NCBI RefSeq assembly: GCF_018612875.1
Contig: NZ_JAGGRI010000017.1
Span: forward strand, 206,846 to 270,845
Direction: 5' to 3'
Length of the DNA stretch: 64,000 nt
DNA from: Lysobacter sp. ISL-50
GTDB lineage: Bacteria; Pseudomonadota; Gammaproteobacteria; Xanthomonadales; Xanthomonadaceae
Under the pieces are notes generated by a model. The model ran no database searches. It saw only the letters and a list, made by a program, of their open reading frames with translations, and was not told the DNA's origin. Each line of letters starts with the position of its first letter. Position 1 is the stretch's first letter. This document shows positions 46,901 to 55,598 of the stretch, piece after piece. Made by a program: the position numbers and the translations under genes.

Positions 46901-47528
46901 TCTCCGAGCCGGGTGGCACTTGGTCGGTGGCGTCGTTAGGGTTTTCGTTTTTTACGAAGTTGCGCTGCAGGTCGGTGCGCAGGTGCCGCGGCCGCGTGCA
47001 GTGGGAGGCGTCGTAGCCGGTGTCCAGGTGTGCGATGCAGATGGCGCGCTGCTTGTCGCCGACGCGCGTATGCGCAGCCCTCAGGTCCGCGAACGGACCG
47101 TCGAGATGCCACGCCAATCCTGGTCCCTTCGCGCGTCCGCCCTGATCGGTCTGGTCCTCGAACGCGCATGGGTTGCCAGCGGAGAGGCGCAGATCGGGAC
47201 CGTCGGTGTCGTTGTCCGGGGTCCATTGCTGTGCGACGTCCGGCTCGACGGCTTCCAACTGGCCGATTGCCCCGGCCATGGCGAAGGGGCTCTTGGCAGT
47301 GAACAGCGCGTGCGCGGTGTCCCACGGGTTGTCGGCGGCGCTCGACGATTCCAGGCGCAGCCAAGTCGACGGATCGCCCGCGCCGGCCGCGAGCGCATTA
47401 CCGTCTGCATCGCGCCCGGGCACGGTCAAAATGGGCTCGACGCGCCAGCCTTCGGCAGAGGAAAGGGCATTGGTTAGCGCGTGGCCATCGCCGCGCACCT
47501 TGATCAAGACTGCCGAGGGCTTAGCCAT
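43914..47528 (-). CDS. Subtilase (S8) fused to HExxH metalloprotease, cytoplasmic
   Basis: 1204 residues with no signal peptide or membrane segment. N-terminal half: subtilase with Asp169 (IAHLDTGYD), His216 (NRGHGTGTLG), oxyanion Asn near 315 (VTAAGNNF) and Ser396 (GAGTSAATPQIAA). C-terminal half (about 600-1204): a thermolysin-like domain with His774-Glu775-x-x-His778 (IIAHEMTHALLDG) and the likely third zinc ligand Glu801 (FHEAFADIVALF). Two complete active sites of different mechanism in one chain is unusual. The ATG at 47528 is chosen over a TTG at 47603. It overlaps the MBL gene by 11 bases. The cytoplasmic location and pairing recall conflict systems where proteases activate or release effectors, but no function is proven. 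Confidence 0.88.
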   Translation of the reverse strand: MAKPSAVLIKVRGDGHALTNALSSAEGWRVEPILTVPGRDADGNALAAGAGDPSTWLRLESSSAADNPWDTAHALFTAKSPFAMAGAIGQLEAVEPDVAQQWTPDNDTDGPDLRLSAGNPCAFEDQTDQGGRAKGPGLAWHLDGPFADLRAAHTRVGDKQRAICIAHLDTGYDASHCTRPRHLRTDLQRNFVKNENPNDATDQVPPGSEMVRNRGHGTGTLGLLAGGAIAPLPPQWQGFAGDIGGAPEVDVIPIRIADWVVRFTVGTMVQGFDWARIHGANVLSMSMGGVASNALVDAVNLAYESGLVMVTAAGNNFAKLPTPKTTVFPARFRRVLSACGVMADGRPYTGLDFRTMQGNHGPAEKMRTSLGAFTPNTPWAKRGCGHIVDMDGAGTSAATPQIAAAAALWLAEHWTTVSQYPQAWMRVEAVRQALFATAAKTTAQMNAQRAFETIGQGVLRAQAALDARPLKASQLTKLPPAQASWSWINVLFGQGGVSLARRMPPAQRDMLALELTQMAQRVRAVDEAIDDPECPAEEIPPAARSRYLEAALAQGNPSKPLRVALESLLGKTSASKPARPTSNRPVRRGARPLAPPKRRLRVYALDPSLGRRLASRALREIVLTLPWDDAPAARDALKPGPVGEYLEVVDIDPASGKIYDPVDLNHPYLLAQDGLAPSEGSPQFHQQMVYAVAMTTIGHFELALGRPALWAARDRTETRRLRLYPHALRDENAYYSPEKRAILFGYFQARSSRSDSVAPGSMVFTCLSSDIIAHEMTHALLDGLHRRFEEASNPDVVAFHEAFADIVALFQHFTITELVRYEIAQARGNLTAARLLGGLAKEFGEGANRRGPLRDYVGPDVAKLDYANTLEPHARGSILVHAVYDAFISVVARRTADLVRIATGGTGELPAGALHPDLVARLSSETCETAADFLQMCIRALDYCPPVDITFGEYLRAIVTADRDLDAEDRYGYRIAIMEAFAERGILPSGVRTISEETLAWGTFDEARPAWLEDVLKSVEIPWNKELDRSQIFTLSEQNRWRVWRALRKVFVAHPEVLEEFGLAPSVPRYNPDGTLLGKSKTGETTFEVHNVRLARRLAPDGSFRTEIVAVITQRQPLFRDPGDRSKGFTWFRGGATLILDPREGRREIRYSILKNSASASRQQRQRETMSRGYLSPLRELYFGGDTTEPFALIHADRETTHGR

Positions 47529-48028
47529 GCGCAAGCGTCCCCAACCAAGGCGATCCCGTGCGCCGCGGGATGGGGCGCTCGCGAGTGGTTCTACTGTTGG
47601 CAAACGCAGGACGGGCGAAAGGGCGGACAGCGTTCTGACTAAAGGGTAGCGGCCAAGTCTGGGTAACGACGGATATTCGCATCTGGCCGCCAGCGGGCAT
47701 CGACTGCTCCAGTCTGCCGCGAAACCAGCGTAAACTCACGGCAGCCCGCTAGGAGCCATGGCGGGATGCATCTGCGCTTTTCGGCCCGCGTAGAATCAAA
47801 GGGTCAGTGGACACGATGCTTAGCCTGAGCCTGAGCTTGTGGCCGGTTTCACTCGTCAGCGACGCGGGGCCGTCGTGGGGGCGCAATTTACCGCTGGCCG
47901 GCAATGTTGAGGGATGTCTGCCGCTTTGACTTGCAGTACATTTTTCTTGGCCAGGAAAGCGTAAAAACGCGCTTGGCGTGTCCGGCATCCGCGAATCGGG
48001 GCCAATGACTCCATCTTTGGGGATATCT
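47529..48028. other. Divergent intergenic region, dual protease / DUF11 protein
   Basis: 500 bases carrying the promoters of two divergent genes. No open frame with coding character. No operator or RNA motif recognised. Confidence 0.45.
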
Positions 48029-49942
48029 ATGCCGAGCAATTATGGTCCGACGGCAGCGCCGTCGCGGCGCTACCCGCGATTGCTGGGGGCCGCGGTGCTG
48101 GCCGCCGCCAGTTTTGCCGCCCCTGCGCAGGTGCAGCGCACCTTCGTCAATCTGGGGTTCGAGACCCCGAACATGGTCACCGCGGGCTGCGTCGGCTTCT
48201 ATGTCGGCCCCGATCAGGTGACCGGTTGGAACACCACCGAAATCACCCAGACCGCCGGCGGCTGCGGCGTCACTCCGAATCCGGCCAGCGGACGGGTGCT
48301 GGAGTTATGGAACAACGGCGCGTTGGGCGTCACCGCGCGCACCGGCAAGCAGCACGCCGAACTCAATGCCTTCACCGCCTCGCGCGTGTTCCAGAACGTG
48401 TGCATGACCAACGGCGAGGTGATCAATTGGCGGCTGAGCCACCGCGGCCGCGATTCGGCCACGGTGCCGGACGTGATGGACTTCGGCATCAACGCCAGCG
48501 GCAGCACCAGTTCGGTCATCACCACCCAGGTCGCGCGCATCGGCACCACCAACAACGGCACCGACCGGATCAACGTCGGCGGCACGCCGTCGTTCGCCAG
48601 CGTGGGCACGTTGACCATCGGCGGCACCGTCAACGGCTGGCGCGATTACAGCGGCACCTTCACCTATTCGGGCACCAGCGGCGTACAACAGTTGGGATTC
48701 GCCGCAGTCAGCAGCGCGCTGGGCAACATCTCCTCGGGCAACTTCCTCGACGAGATCCAGGTCACCCTGACCCCTTACCTGGAATTCGACCCGACCACCT
48801 ACACGGTGCGCGAAGGCACGCCCGGCAGCCTGCCGCAGTTGCGGGTGATCGGCACCGTGCCGGCCGGCGGCATCACCGTGCCGATCCAGATCACCGGCGG
48901 TACCGCTACGGTCGGCAGCGATTACACCGTCAACAACGGTACCGCGACCCAGGTCAACGTGGTCATCCCGGCCGGCACTTACGACAACCAGACCTTTCCG
49001 ATTCCGATCACGGTCGTCGACGACAACGTCATCGAGGACAACGAGACGGTGACCTTCAGCGTGCAGCCGACCCCGGGTTCCTACACCCTGAGTTCGACCT
49101 CGACCTGCACCGCGGCGGCGCAGGTCGGCGCGACGATGACCATCGCAGACAACGATGTCGATCTGGCCACGACCAAGACCGTCAGCAACGCGACCCCGAC
49201 CCCGGGCGGCACCACCCAGTTCACCGTCGATTTCTTCAACAACACCTCGCGCCCGGTCGTCGGCGACGCCACCGCTCACGACGCGCCAGTGAATCTCGCC
49301 GACGCAGTGCCGGCCGGGCTGACCTTTACCTCCTGGACCTGCGCGGCCAGCGGCGGGGCGACCTGTCCCGCCGCCAGCGGCACCGGCGCCATCGTCGGCA
49401 CGCCGACCCTGCCGGCCGGCACCGCCGGCAACGCGGGCGGACGGCTGACCTACGCCATCACCGCGACCTTGGGCGCCGGGCAATGCGCGGCGATCGCCAA
49501 CACCGCGACGATTTCGGCGCGCGCGCCGGTGGCCGAGGGCGCGTCGGCGCAGAGCGGCTTCAACACGCCCGCGCCGGGCGGCAACGCCAACAACAGCGCC
49601 AGCGCGTCGGTGGACGCGGTATGCACCGCCTTGTCGCTGCGCAAAACCGACAACGCCGCCAGTTACACGCCCGGCGCCTCGGGCACCTATGTGCTGACCG
49701 CGTGCAACGCCGGGCCCGACGCCGCCAACGGCGCGACCATCGCCGACACCTTGCCCAACGGCGTGCGCCTGTCCGGGCCGTGGTCGTGCGCCGGCAGCGG
49801 CGCGGTGGCGGGCACCTGTCCCGCCAGCGGCGGTGCGGTCGGCGACAACAGTGTCAGCATGGGCAGCGTGGTGTTGCCGCCGAACGGCTGCGTGGAGGTG
49901 AGCGTGCCGGTGACCTTCAGCGCGAATCCGGCGGATTACTAG
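48029..49942 (+). CDS. Secreted surface protein with Calx-beta-like and DUF11 domains
   Basis: 637 residues. A signal peptide (LLGAAVLAAASFAAPAQV) precedes an N-terminal jelly-roll-like region (FVNLGFETPNMV, LELWNNG), a Calx-beta-like domain (about 265-380: FDPTTYTVREGTPGS, GTATVGSDYTV, DNVIEDNETVTF) and two DUF11 repeats (VDLATTKTVSNATPTPGGTTQFTV and LSLRKTDNAASYTPGASGTYVL). These are extracellular adhesive or structural modules. No sorting signal is seen at the C-terminus. ATG 48005 is an alternative start. Thr/Ala/Gly-rich composition is typical of exported proteins. Confidence 0.85.
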   Translation: MPSNYGPTAAPSRRYPRLLGAAVLAAASFAAPAQVQRTFVNLGFETPNMVTAGCVGFYVGPDQVTGWNTTEITQTAGGCGVTPNPASGRVLELWNNGALGVTARTGKQHAELNAFTASRVFQNVCMTNGEVINWRLSHRGRDSATVPDVMDFGINASGSTSSVITTQVARIGTTNNGTDRINVGGTPSFASVGTLTIGGTVNGWRDYSGTFTYSGTSGVQQLGFAAVSSALGNISSGNFLDEIQVTLTPYLEFDPTTYTVREGTPGSLPQLRVIGTVPAGGITVPIQITGGTATVGSDYTVNNGTATQVNVVIPAGTYDNQTFPIPITVVDDNVIEDNETVTFSVQPTPGSYTLSSTSTCTAAAQVGATMTIADNDVDLATTKTVSNATPTPGGTTQFTVDFFNNTSRPVVGDATAHDAPVNLADAVPAGLTFTSWTCAASGGATCPAASGTGAIVGTPTLPAGTAGNAGGRLTYAITATLGAGQCAAIANTATISARAPVAEGASAQSGFNTPAPGGNANNSASASVDAVCTALSLRKTDNAASYTPGASGTYVLTACNAGPDAANGATIADTLPNGVRLSGPWSCAGSGAVAGTCPASGGAVGDNSVSMGSVVLPPNGCVEVSVPVTFSANPADY

Positions 49943-50110
49943 ACCAAGCGGCGGCGACGAGCACGCAATCGGCAGGCCGGCTGAGTTACAGGCAGCGACT
50001 TGAAAAAGCCCGCCAAACTCGGCCGGCCTTCCTGAAATGCAATTCACGCGCAGGATTCCCGCTGCCCTCCAGGCGAGGCCAAGGGTTCAACGCGTTCGGC
50101 GCGACATCGC

Positions 50111-50524
50111 TCACCAGGCCACGCGTTCATCGTTGCCGCCGAACAGTGGCGGCAGTCCCGCGTAGTGCGGCAGCGCGTCCTGGACAGGCAACCGCGCGTA
50201 GCGGCAATGGATGTGGAACGCCGGCTGGAACAGGTCGGGTGGCAACCGCTCGGCGCGGATTCCGATGATTTCTCCGCCGGGAACCTCGCCGAATATCTGG
50301 ATGCCGCAAACAGGACAGCGATGGCGCGGTAGCGTTCTCAATGTCCACGCAACCGTTTCTCCATGCACGCGTACTGACGCTGCCGGGAAAAGCGCGATCG
50401 CCACGTAGGGACTGCCCGATGCTCGCTGGCAGTCGTCGCAATGGCAATAGAACTGCTGCAGGGGCTGTGCGTCCAGGCGCGCGGTGACCGCACCGCAGTT
50501 GCAGGCGACCTCGATCGGGTCCAT
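50111..50524 (-). CDS. GFA/CENP-V family zinc protein
   Basis: 137 residues. The GFA zinc-binding cysteines are visible: CNCGAVTA, YCHCDDCQRASGSPYVA and HRCPVCGIQIFGE. The family includes glutathione-dependent formaldehyde-activating enzymes, but most members have no proven activity. A perfect ribosome site (AGGAGGTAATCG) precedes the ATG at 50524. A single gene in the cytoplasm. Confidence 0.9.
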   Translation of the reverse strand: MDPIEVACNCGAVTARLDAQPLQQFYCHCDDCQRASGSPYVAIALFPAASVRVHGETVAWTLRTLPRHRCPVCGIQIFGEVPGGEIIGIRAERLPPDLFQPAFHIHCRYARLPVQDALPHYAGLPPLFGGNDERVAW

Positions 50525-50687
50525 CGATTACCTCCTACGTTCGCGCATGGATATGCGGGATTGAGCATCGACTGGCAACGGGCCGTCGGGAACTGTCGCG
50601 AAAATCTGCGCATCACTAACGCTTTCAAAATCCTATAAACCTATTTTCAGCGAAGGCGGGTTCCTTTTTTCGTCCAACGCTGCGGCG

Positions 50688-51647
50688 TCAGACGCCCCAA
50701 AGCGCACGCGCCTCTTCGGCGACCACCTCCGGCATCTCCTCTGGCCAGAACAGCTTTCCTCCTTCCACCAGCCGAATGCCACGAGATCCAGGCAGGGTCT
50801 TGTCGAGCCATATCGCCCACGAGGCGGGGAAGAGCGGGTCAGCCGTGCCCCATAGCATTCGTGTTGGCGTGCTCAGCCGACGCAGAGCCGCCTCGACCGC
50901 GAGCAAGGGATTGGGGTCGAGCGCCACCAGATATCGATTCAGTTGCGACTTGCGTAGCGGGGATGCTACGAGCGGAGAGAAATAGTACTCAAGCGTTTCA
51001 TCCGTGACCTTCATCGGATCCATGTAGGTAGAGCCGACGATGCCCTTATCCGACCGCGCGTATGCGCGATCATCTAAATGTCGCTGCATCTTCTGGTCAT
51101 ACGTGCCGGCCTTGGCGGCGTTTATGGAGTTGCGCATCTGCGCGGGTGGACAATTCTCGTGTACATCGCAATTTGTCAAAAGCATCGTGCGAACCCGCTC
51201 CGGGTGCTGAGTCGCGAGAAGCTGCGCGATCGTCCCGCCGCTGTCGTTGGCAACCAGATCGACACAGGAGATCGCGAGAGCGTCGAGAAACGCCACCAGC
51301 ATGTCCGCCTGCGCCTGGGGAGACAGGTCCTGTTTCTCGGGGGCTTGCGTATAACCCAGCCCCATGAAGTCCGGTGCGATGCATCGCCGATGGAGCCGGA
51401 GCAGCTCAAGCGAGCCGCGCCAATGGAACCCGTTCAACGGTAGGCCATGGAGGAACAACGCTGTCGCGCCTCTCCCCTTCTCGACATACGCAATGCGTCC
51501 ATAAGGAGTCTCGGCAAAGCGGCGAAGTGCGGCGAATCTCGCCGCATCCGGCGCCGACACGCTCTTGCTCAGCGCCATGCCGCAAGCAGACAGGGTGACT
51601 GCGCTTGCAATCGATGCGCACGTTCCCAGGAAGATCCGTCGATTCAT
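50688..51647 (-). CDS. Exported alpha/beta hydrolase, haloalkane-dehalogenase-like
   Basis: 319 residues. A lipoprotein or lipoprotein-like signal (FLGTCASIASAVTLSACG) precedes an alpha/beta-hydrolase core: ATALFLHGLPLNGFHWRGSL, APDFMGLGYTQAPEK, and an elbow VANDSGGTIAQ in which the nucleophile position is Asp, as in dehalogenases. The C-terminal His expected near GHFxxEExP is not found; the segment reads GGKLFWPEEMPE. It may use a different residue or not be a hydrolase. The LytTR regulator gene lies 220 bases upstream on the same strand, so control by it is possible. Confidence 0.82.
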   Translation of the reverse strand: MNRRIFLGTCASIASAVTLSACGMALSKSVSAPDAARFAALRRFAETPYGRIAYVEKGRGATALFLHGLPLNGFHWRGSLELLRLHRRCIAPDFMGLGYTQAPEKQDLSPQAQADMLVAFLDALAISCVDLVANDSGGTIAQLLATQHPERVRTMLLTNCDVHENCPPAQMRNSINAAKAGTYDQKMQRHLDDRAYARSDKGIVGSTYMDPMKVTDETLEYYFSPLVASPLRKSQLNRYLVALDPNPLLAVEAALRRLSTPTRMLWGTADPLFPASWAIWLDKTLPGSRGIRLVEGGKLFWPEEMPEVVAEEARALWGV

Positions 51648-51866
51648 CTCAGTTCCCGTGCGGCAGCGTTATGGGTTCAATAATCCATATCGAATCGCGC
51701 TTCTCAGGCCCGGGCAAGCCATTTGGGACGAACGACCTGAATTCGAAGGTGAGCGTCAGGCGCTCGGTTGACTTGGCCGAATCCCTAGGTCACCTCCAGC
51801 GGTAAATCGGTAGATCGGCGAGCCCGATTGATTCCGACTGAGCTCAAGCCATGAAACGTCGGATGC

Positions 51867-52586
51867 TTAAAGACCCGAAATTCCAAGTGCCTTTCGCAAC
51901 CGGTCGCGATAGCTGCGGCCACCGGATAGCTTCTGTCCGTTGTGCAGACGCAGGAGGTACTGCCCTGATGGCAAAACTTCCATATCTCGCACGGCACCGA
52001 TGCGGATCACGCGTGAGCGATGTATGCGCACGAACTGCGTGGGATCCAGTCTGGTCTCGATCGCGGAAAGTGTTTCGCGAGTCAGGAATCGCTCATTTCC
52101 ACTATGCACCTCGACGTAATTCGCGCTTGCTATCAGCGAATCTATGGTCTGTACCGATATCGAGCGCAAACGCGCGCCCGCCTGCAACGAAAGGCGCTCA
52201 GGAAAGGCGGGTCTGCGTGCGGTCAAGCGCGCCCGTAAACGCGCCAGCGCGGCTTGCAGGCGCCGAGTCGTGAATGGTTTGAGCAAATAATCGACAGCGT
52301 CGGCCTCAAACGCGTGGACGGCGTGTTCGGAGTGAGCGGTCACGAAAACGACGCATGCGCCATTCGCGACGACGCTAGCTGAAACAGATAGCCCATCCAT
52401 TCCGGGCATGTGGATATCGAGAAAGGCGACATCCGGGCAGTGCGCGCTAAGTGCCGCCAAGGCCGAAGTGCCGTCCCCGCATTCCGCGACGACCTCGATG
52501 CCATCCTCCTCGCGCAGCAGGCGCGAAAGCCGCATAAGGGCCATTGGCTCGTCATCCGCCAAGATCGCTCGAATACGCCCGTTCAT
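51867..52586 (-). CDS. LytTR-family response regulator
   Basis: 239 residues. The receiver domain has AILADDEPMAL, phospho-acceptor Asp in VAFLDIHMPGMDG, FVTAHSEHAVHAF and the Lys in DYLLKPF. A LytTR DNA-binding domain (about 140-239) contains LIASANYVEVHSGNERFLTR, FVRIHRSRVIRI and GQYLLRLHNGQKLSGGRSYR. It overlaps the kinase stop by four bases (ATGA), forming a two-component operon. The hydrolase downstream is a candidate target. Confidence 0.92.
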   Translation of the reverse strand: MNGRIRAILADDEPMALMRLSRLLREEDGIEVVAECGDGTSALAALSAHCPDVAFLDIHMPGMDGLSVSASVVANGACVVFVTAHSEHAVHAFEADAVDYLLKPFTTRRLQAALARLRARLTARRPAFPERLSLQAGARLRSISVQTIDSLIASANYVEVHSGNERFLTRETLSAIETRLDPTQFVRIHRSRVIRIGAVRDMEVLPSGQYLLRLHNGQKLSGGRSYRDRLRKALGISGL

Positions 52587-53644
52587 TCCGTCTCCGAGAG
52601 CTGTTGCATGGGGATGTCTATGTGCACACAGGTTCCGCTGCGAAGCGAAGTCTCCACCTCGAAGCGGAAGTCGTCGCCGTAGAGGCATTGCAAGCGCGCG
52701 CGCGTGCTCGCCAGTCCCACGCCATGCCCCGGCGTCGCCGCCGCTTCGCCGCTTCCGTCATCGCAAACTTCGAGAATTAAGCGGTTCTCATGACGCTGCG
52801 CGGTTACCCGGATGCTGCCAGGCTTCAGCCGCGGAACAACAGCATAACGGATCGCATTCTCCACGAGGGGTTGCAGCAACAGTCGCGGCACCACAACCGA
52901 AGATAGTGATTCGTCCACGTCCAGATGGAAACACAGCCGCGGCCCCAGGCGCACCTGTTCGATCGCCACATAATCTTCGACCAATTCGATCTGCTCGCCC
53001 AGGGTGGTCTGTTGCGTCGCTCCGCCGTCGATGCTTTGGCGCAGCAGGCCGCCCAGCCCCACCACCATTCGGTCGGCCGCCGCCACGTCGCGATGCATGA
53101 CTTCGCTGATGGAGTGGAGCGCATTGAACAGGAAGTGCGGATCGAGCCGTGCCGCCAGCGCTTCGAAGCGCGCCTGGGACAGCTGTGAGTGCAGCTCGGC
53201 GTGCTGCTGTTGGCGCAGCCGTTCACGCCGCGCGAACAGGAGCGCATGCGCTACGCCGATGATCATCCAGGCAGTGAGCACGTTGCTGAGAAAGCTCGTG
53301 CGCAACAGCGCGGACCAGCTTGGAAGTTGCGTATGCCAGCCTATCCACGGATTGAACGCCGCCACGCATAACGCGCGCATCACTACGATTCCAGCTACAG
53401 CGACGGTCAGCCACCCGATGGATCGAAGCATGCTGCCGCGCTCCATGGGATGGCGGCCCACCCACCAGAAGAGAAACATGGTGAATGGAATCCACAGCGT
53501 GGCTTTGGCCATTTCGGTGCGTAACAGGTAGGACGAGGCAACCTGACCTGAGAAAGCTTCATGCATCTGCCCTGTCCATACGAGTCCGGTGAGCAGCCAC
53601 CATGCACTGGCCCCAGTCCACATGAAAATCGTTTGTCGTTGCAT
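52583..53644 (-). CDS. LytS/YehU-type sensor histidine kinase
   Basis: 353 residues. Four membrane helices fill the first about 150 residues (WWLLTGLVWTG, LWIPFTMFLFWWVG, LTVAVAGIVVMRALCV, VLTAWMIIGVAHALLF). The His_kinase box ARLDPHFLFNALHSIS carries the phospho-His, and an ATPase domain follows (PRLLLQPLVENAIRYA, VCDDGSGEA, GVGLASTRARLQCLYG). No separate periplasmic domain is apparent, so the signal may be membrane-borne. It is co-transcribed with the LytTR regulator. Confidence 0.92.
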   Translation of the reverse strand: MQRQTIFMWTGASAWWLLTGLVWTGQMHEAFSGQVASSYLLRTEMAKATLWIPFTMFLFWWVGRHPMERGSMLRSIGWLTVAVAGIVVMRALCVAAFNPWIGWHTQLPSWSALLRTSFLSNVLTAWMIIGVAHALLFARRERLRQQQHAELHSQLSQARFEALAARLDPHFLFNALHSISEVMHRDVAAADRMVVGLGGLLRQSIDGGATQQTTLGEQIELVEDYVAIEQVRLGPRLCFHLDVDESLSSVVVPRLLLQPLVENAIRYAVVPRLKPGSIRVTAQRHENRLILEVCDDGSGEAAATPGHGVGLASTRARLQCLYGDDFRFEVETSLRSGTCVHIDIPMQQLSETE

Positions 53645-53946
53645 GGCGGATGATCTTCGAGTCTGCCGGCGGCGTACATGCGAGCGAAGTGCAGCCAGTC
53701 TGCACGGCTATGGCGGGCTGCGTTGTGCCGATCCTATATGATTGGCGCAACGTCGTCGTCGCAATAACCTGCATGCGGCGCGCCAAGTGGCCGCCGCGGC
53801 CATCGCCTTGCCTCCAAGGCCGCCGGCGCGCACGTGCCGAGGCATCGCGCCGTTTGGCCGGAGATCGCGGGCCGTTCCTTGGCGACTTCCGAAGCGGACG
53901 GCAAGCCGCAAAGCCCCGCTGGGATCAACCGAAAAACAGGTTCGCG
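53645..53946. other. Intergenic, no supported gene
   Basis: About 300 bases upstream of the LytS-type kinase and downstream of the HAF-repeat gene. No terminator with a T-run was recognised. Confidence 0.4.
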
Positions 53947-55485
53947 CTAGAACATCGCATGAACCTTCGGGAAGTTGGATTTGAGGCTTTCCTTGGCATC
54001 TTCGGAAAGTGCTCTGTGCTTCTGCGCGACTTCGTCGCCGCTCCGGCTAAGCTCTTGCAAATTCGGTCTTTCACCGGTCTTTGGTCGAAGTGCTTTGGCT
54101 TTCTCGATGACGCCAGTGACGAATTCCTTTGCGTCCGGATTGAGCGCGTCGATCTTGTCCTTGACAAGGTTGCGAAGCTCCGTCGCCTTGACCACTACGT
54201 TGGCTGCGGCCAAGGCCGTGTTGCTTTTCGGATGCAGAATGTTTCGATTGGGTCCTCCCACCATGAATGCATGGACATGCCCGGAAGCGATCTGGCTATT
54301 GCCTATCAGCTTGGACCCATCGTCGCTAAGCGCGATGCTCTGACTGGCGAAACCGCCCAGGGTGCCGAGTCCCTGCAGTCCGGTGGTGGGTGTCCATACG
54401 AATGCCCGGCTTAAGCCGCTGGATGATTGAGCAGTTCCCACGACGCTTCCGTTGTCGGCGATATCGACGGCCTTGATCCACGGACCGCCCAGGGTGCCGA
54501 TGTCCAGGGCCTCCTCCTGATCGGGAATCCCCGAGGGCACCCAGACGAAGGACCGGGCCAGTCCATCGTCCGTCAAGTAGTTCCCAAGGACGATGCCCGC
54601 TTCGTTCATGTCTACGGCAACGAGTTGCTGCCGTGATACGCCGGCGGCCTGGAGGTAATCGAGATAAGTAACCGACGTTCCGTCCGATTCCCAGCGAACG
54701 GCCACCACATCGCCATCGTCGGTTTCGCATGTACCTGCAACACGATGGCTGGAATTGATCGCCGCGACCACGCAGTTGGAACCGCCGGGAACTCTCGGCA
54801 ATACCGTGGCTGCGTATCCGAACAAGCCAGGGCTCCAGCGAACCGCGACGGTTCCGCCGTCGCGTAGCCCGCATATACCTGCGACCACGGGTTGATCGGT
54901 GTTATCCATGTCCGAGATAACGCATTCGGTGGTGCTGGGGATCAGAGGGGGAAGCAAACCCAGCTCAGGCAAACGGGTGGGAGTGCGCGAGCCCGCCATC
55001 CAGATCACCGCGGTGGCGGAACCATCGGCAGCGACGCTCGATCCTGCGACGACACCGGCCTGATTGATCTGCCAGGCGATGGCCTTGGCATGATTGGCTA
55101 TCGCCTTGAGTTGTGTCGGTGCGCCACCTGGAATGGATGCTGTCCATACGACAGGGAACCATTCGCCTGCGGCTCCCAGTTCGCAATTGCCGACAATGAC
55201 GCTGGCGTTATTGATATCGGCCGCATCGCAAGGGTCATCGGCGGCCAGCGCCGCTAACGGCACAGGCCCCGTTGTCGGAGCCCAGTAGGCCGTCACCAAA
55301 TCCCCCTCCGGGTTTCGGCAGGTACCGATCGCGGCGCCCGCGTCGTTGGTGCTGCTTGCCAAGCATACGTTTCCACCCAGCGTGCCCATGTCGATCGGTT
55401 GCGCTGAAGTCAGTGCGGGGCTTGCCAGGACAAACACAGCGAGGGACGTAGACACGATACGCGGTAGGCAACGGCTGCGGCTCAT
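53947..55485 (-). CDS. Secreted HAF-repeat protein
   Basis: 512 residues. A signal peptide (IVSTSLAVFVLASPALTSA) precedes about 390 residues of HAF-type repeats of roughly 45-60 residues each (IDMGTLGGNVCLASSTNDAGAAIG, LDIGTLGGPWIKAVDIADNGSVVG, LGTLGGFASQSIALSDDGSKLIG, RAFVWTPTTG). Such proteins form beta-rich extracellular modules of unknown role. The last about 100 residues are different, helical and charged (NVVVKATELRNLVKDKIDAL, EVAQKHRALSEDAKESLKSN), an added domain I do not recognise. Start at 55485 after CTGGAG. Confidence 0.85.
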   Translation of the reverse strand: MSRSRCLPRIVSTSLAVFVLASPALTSAQPIDMGTLGGNVCLASSTNDAGAAIGTCRNPEGDLVTAYWAPTTGPVPLAALAADDPCDAADINNASVIVGNCELGAAGEWFPVVWTASIPGGAPTQLKAIANHAKAIAWQINQAGVVAGSSVAADGSATAVIWMAGSRTPTRLPELGLLPPLIPSTTECVISDMDNTDQPVVAGICGLRDGGTVAVRWSPGLFGYAATVLPRVPGGSNCVVAAINSSHRVAGTCETDDGDVVAVRWESDGTSVTYLDYLQAAGVSRQQLVAVDMNEAGIVLGNYLTDDGLARSFVWVPSGIPDQEEALDIGTLGGPWIKAVDIADNGSVVGTAQSSSGLSRAFVWTPTTGLQGLGTLGGFASQSIALSDDGSKLIGNSQIASGHVHAFMVGGPNRNILHPKSNTALAAANVVVKATELRNLVKDKIDALNPDAKEFVTGVIEKAKALRPKTGERPNLQELSRSGDEVAQKHRALSEDAKESLKSNFPKVHAMF

Positions 55486-55598
55486 AGCCAGCTCCAGTAG
55501 CAACGGTAGTGAACCAGTCGGCTCACCTGACGATGTACGCCTGATCGCCTGATTGAGTCCGCGATCTGGGTCGCCGAACGCTGCATGGGGTGCGCTGC

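Noticed and set aside
46047..47477. A plus-strand 476-codon frame
   Set aside because: Antisense to the dual protease; biased composition only.
48226..50268. A plus-strand 680-codon frame and a minus-strand 580-codon frame
   Set aside because: Both are shadows of the DUF11 protein; the true frame has a signal peptide and recognisable domains.
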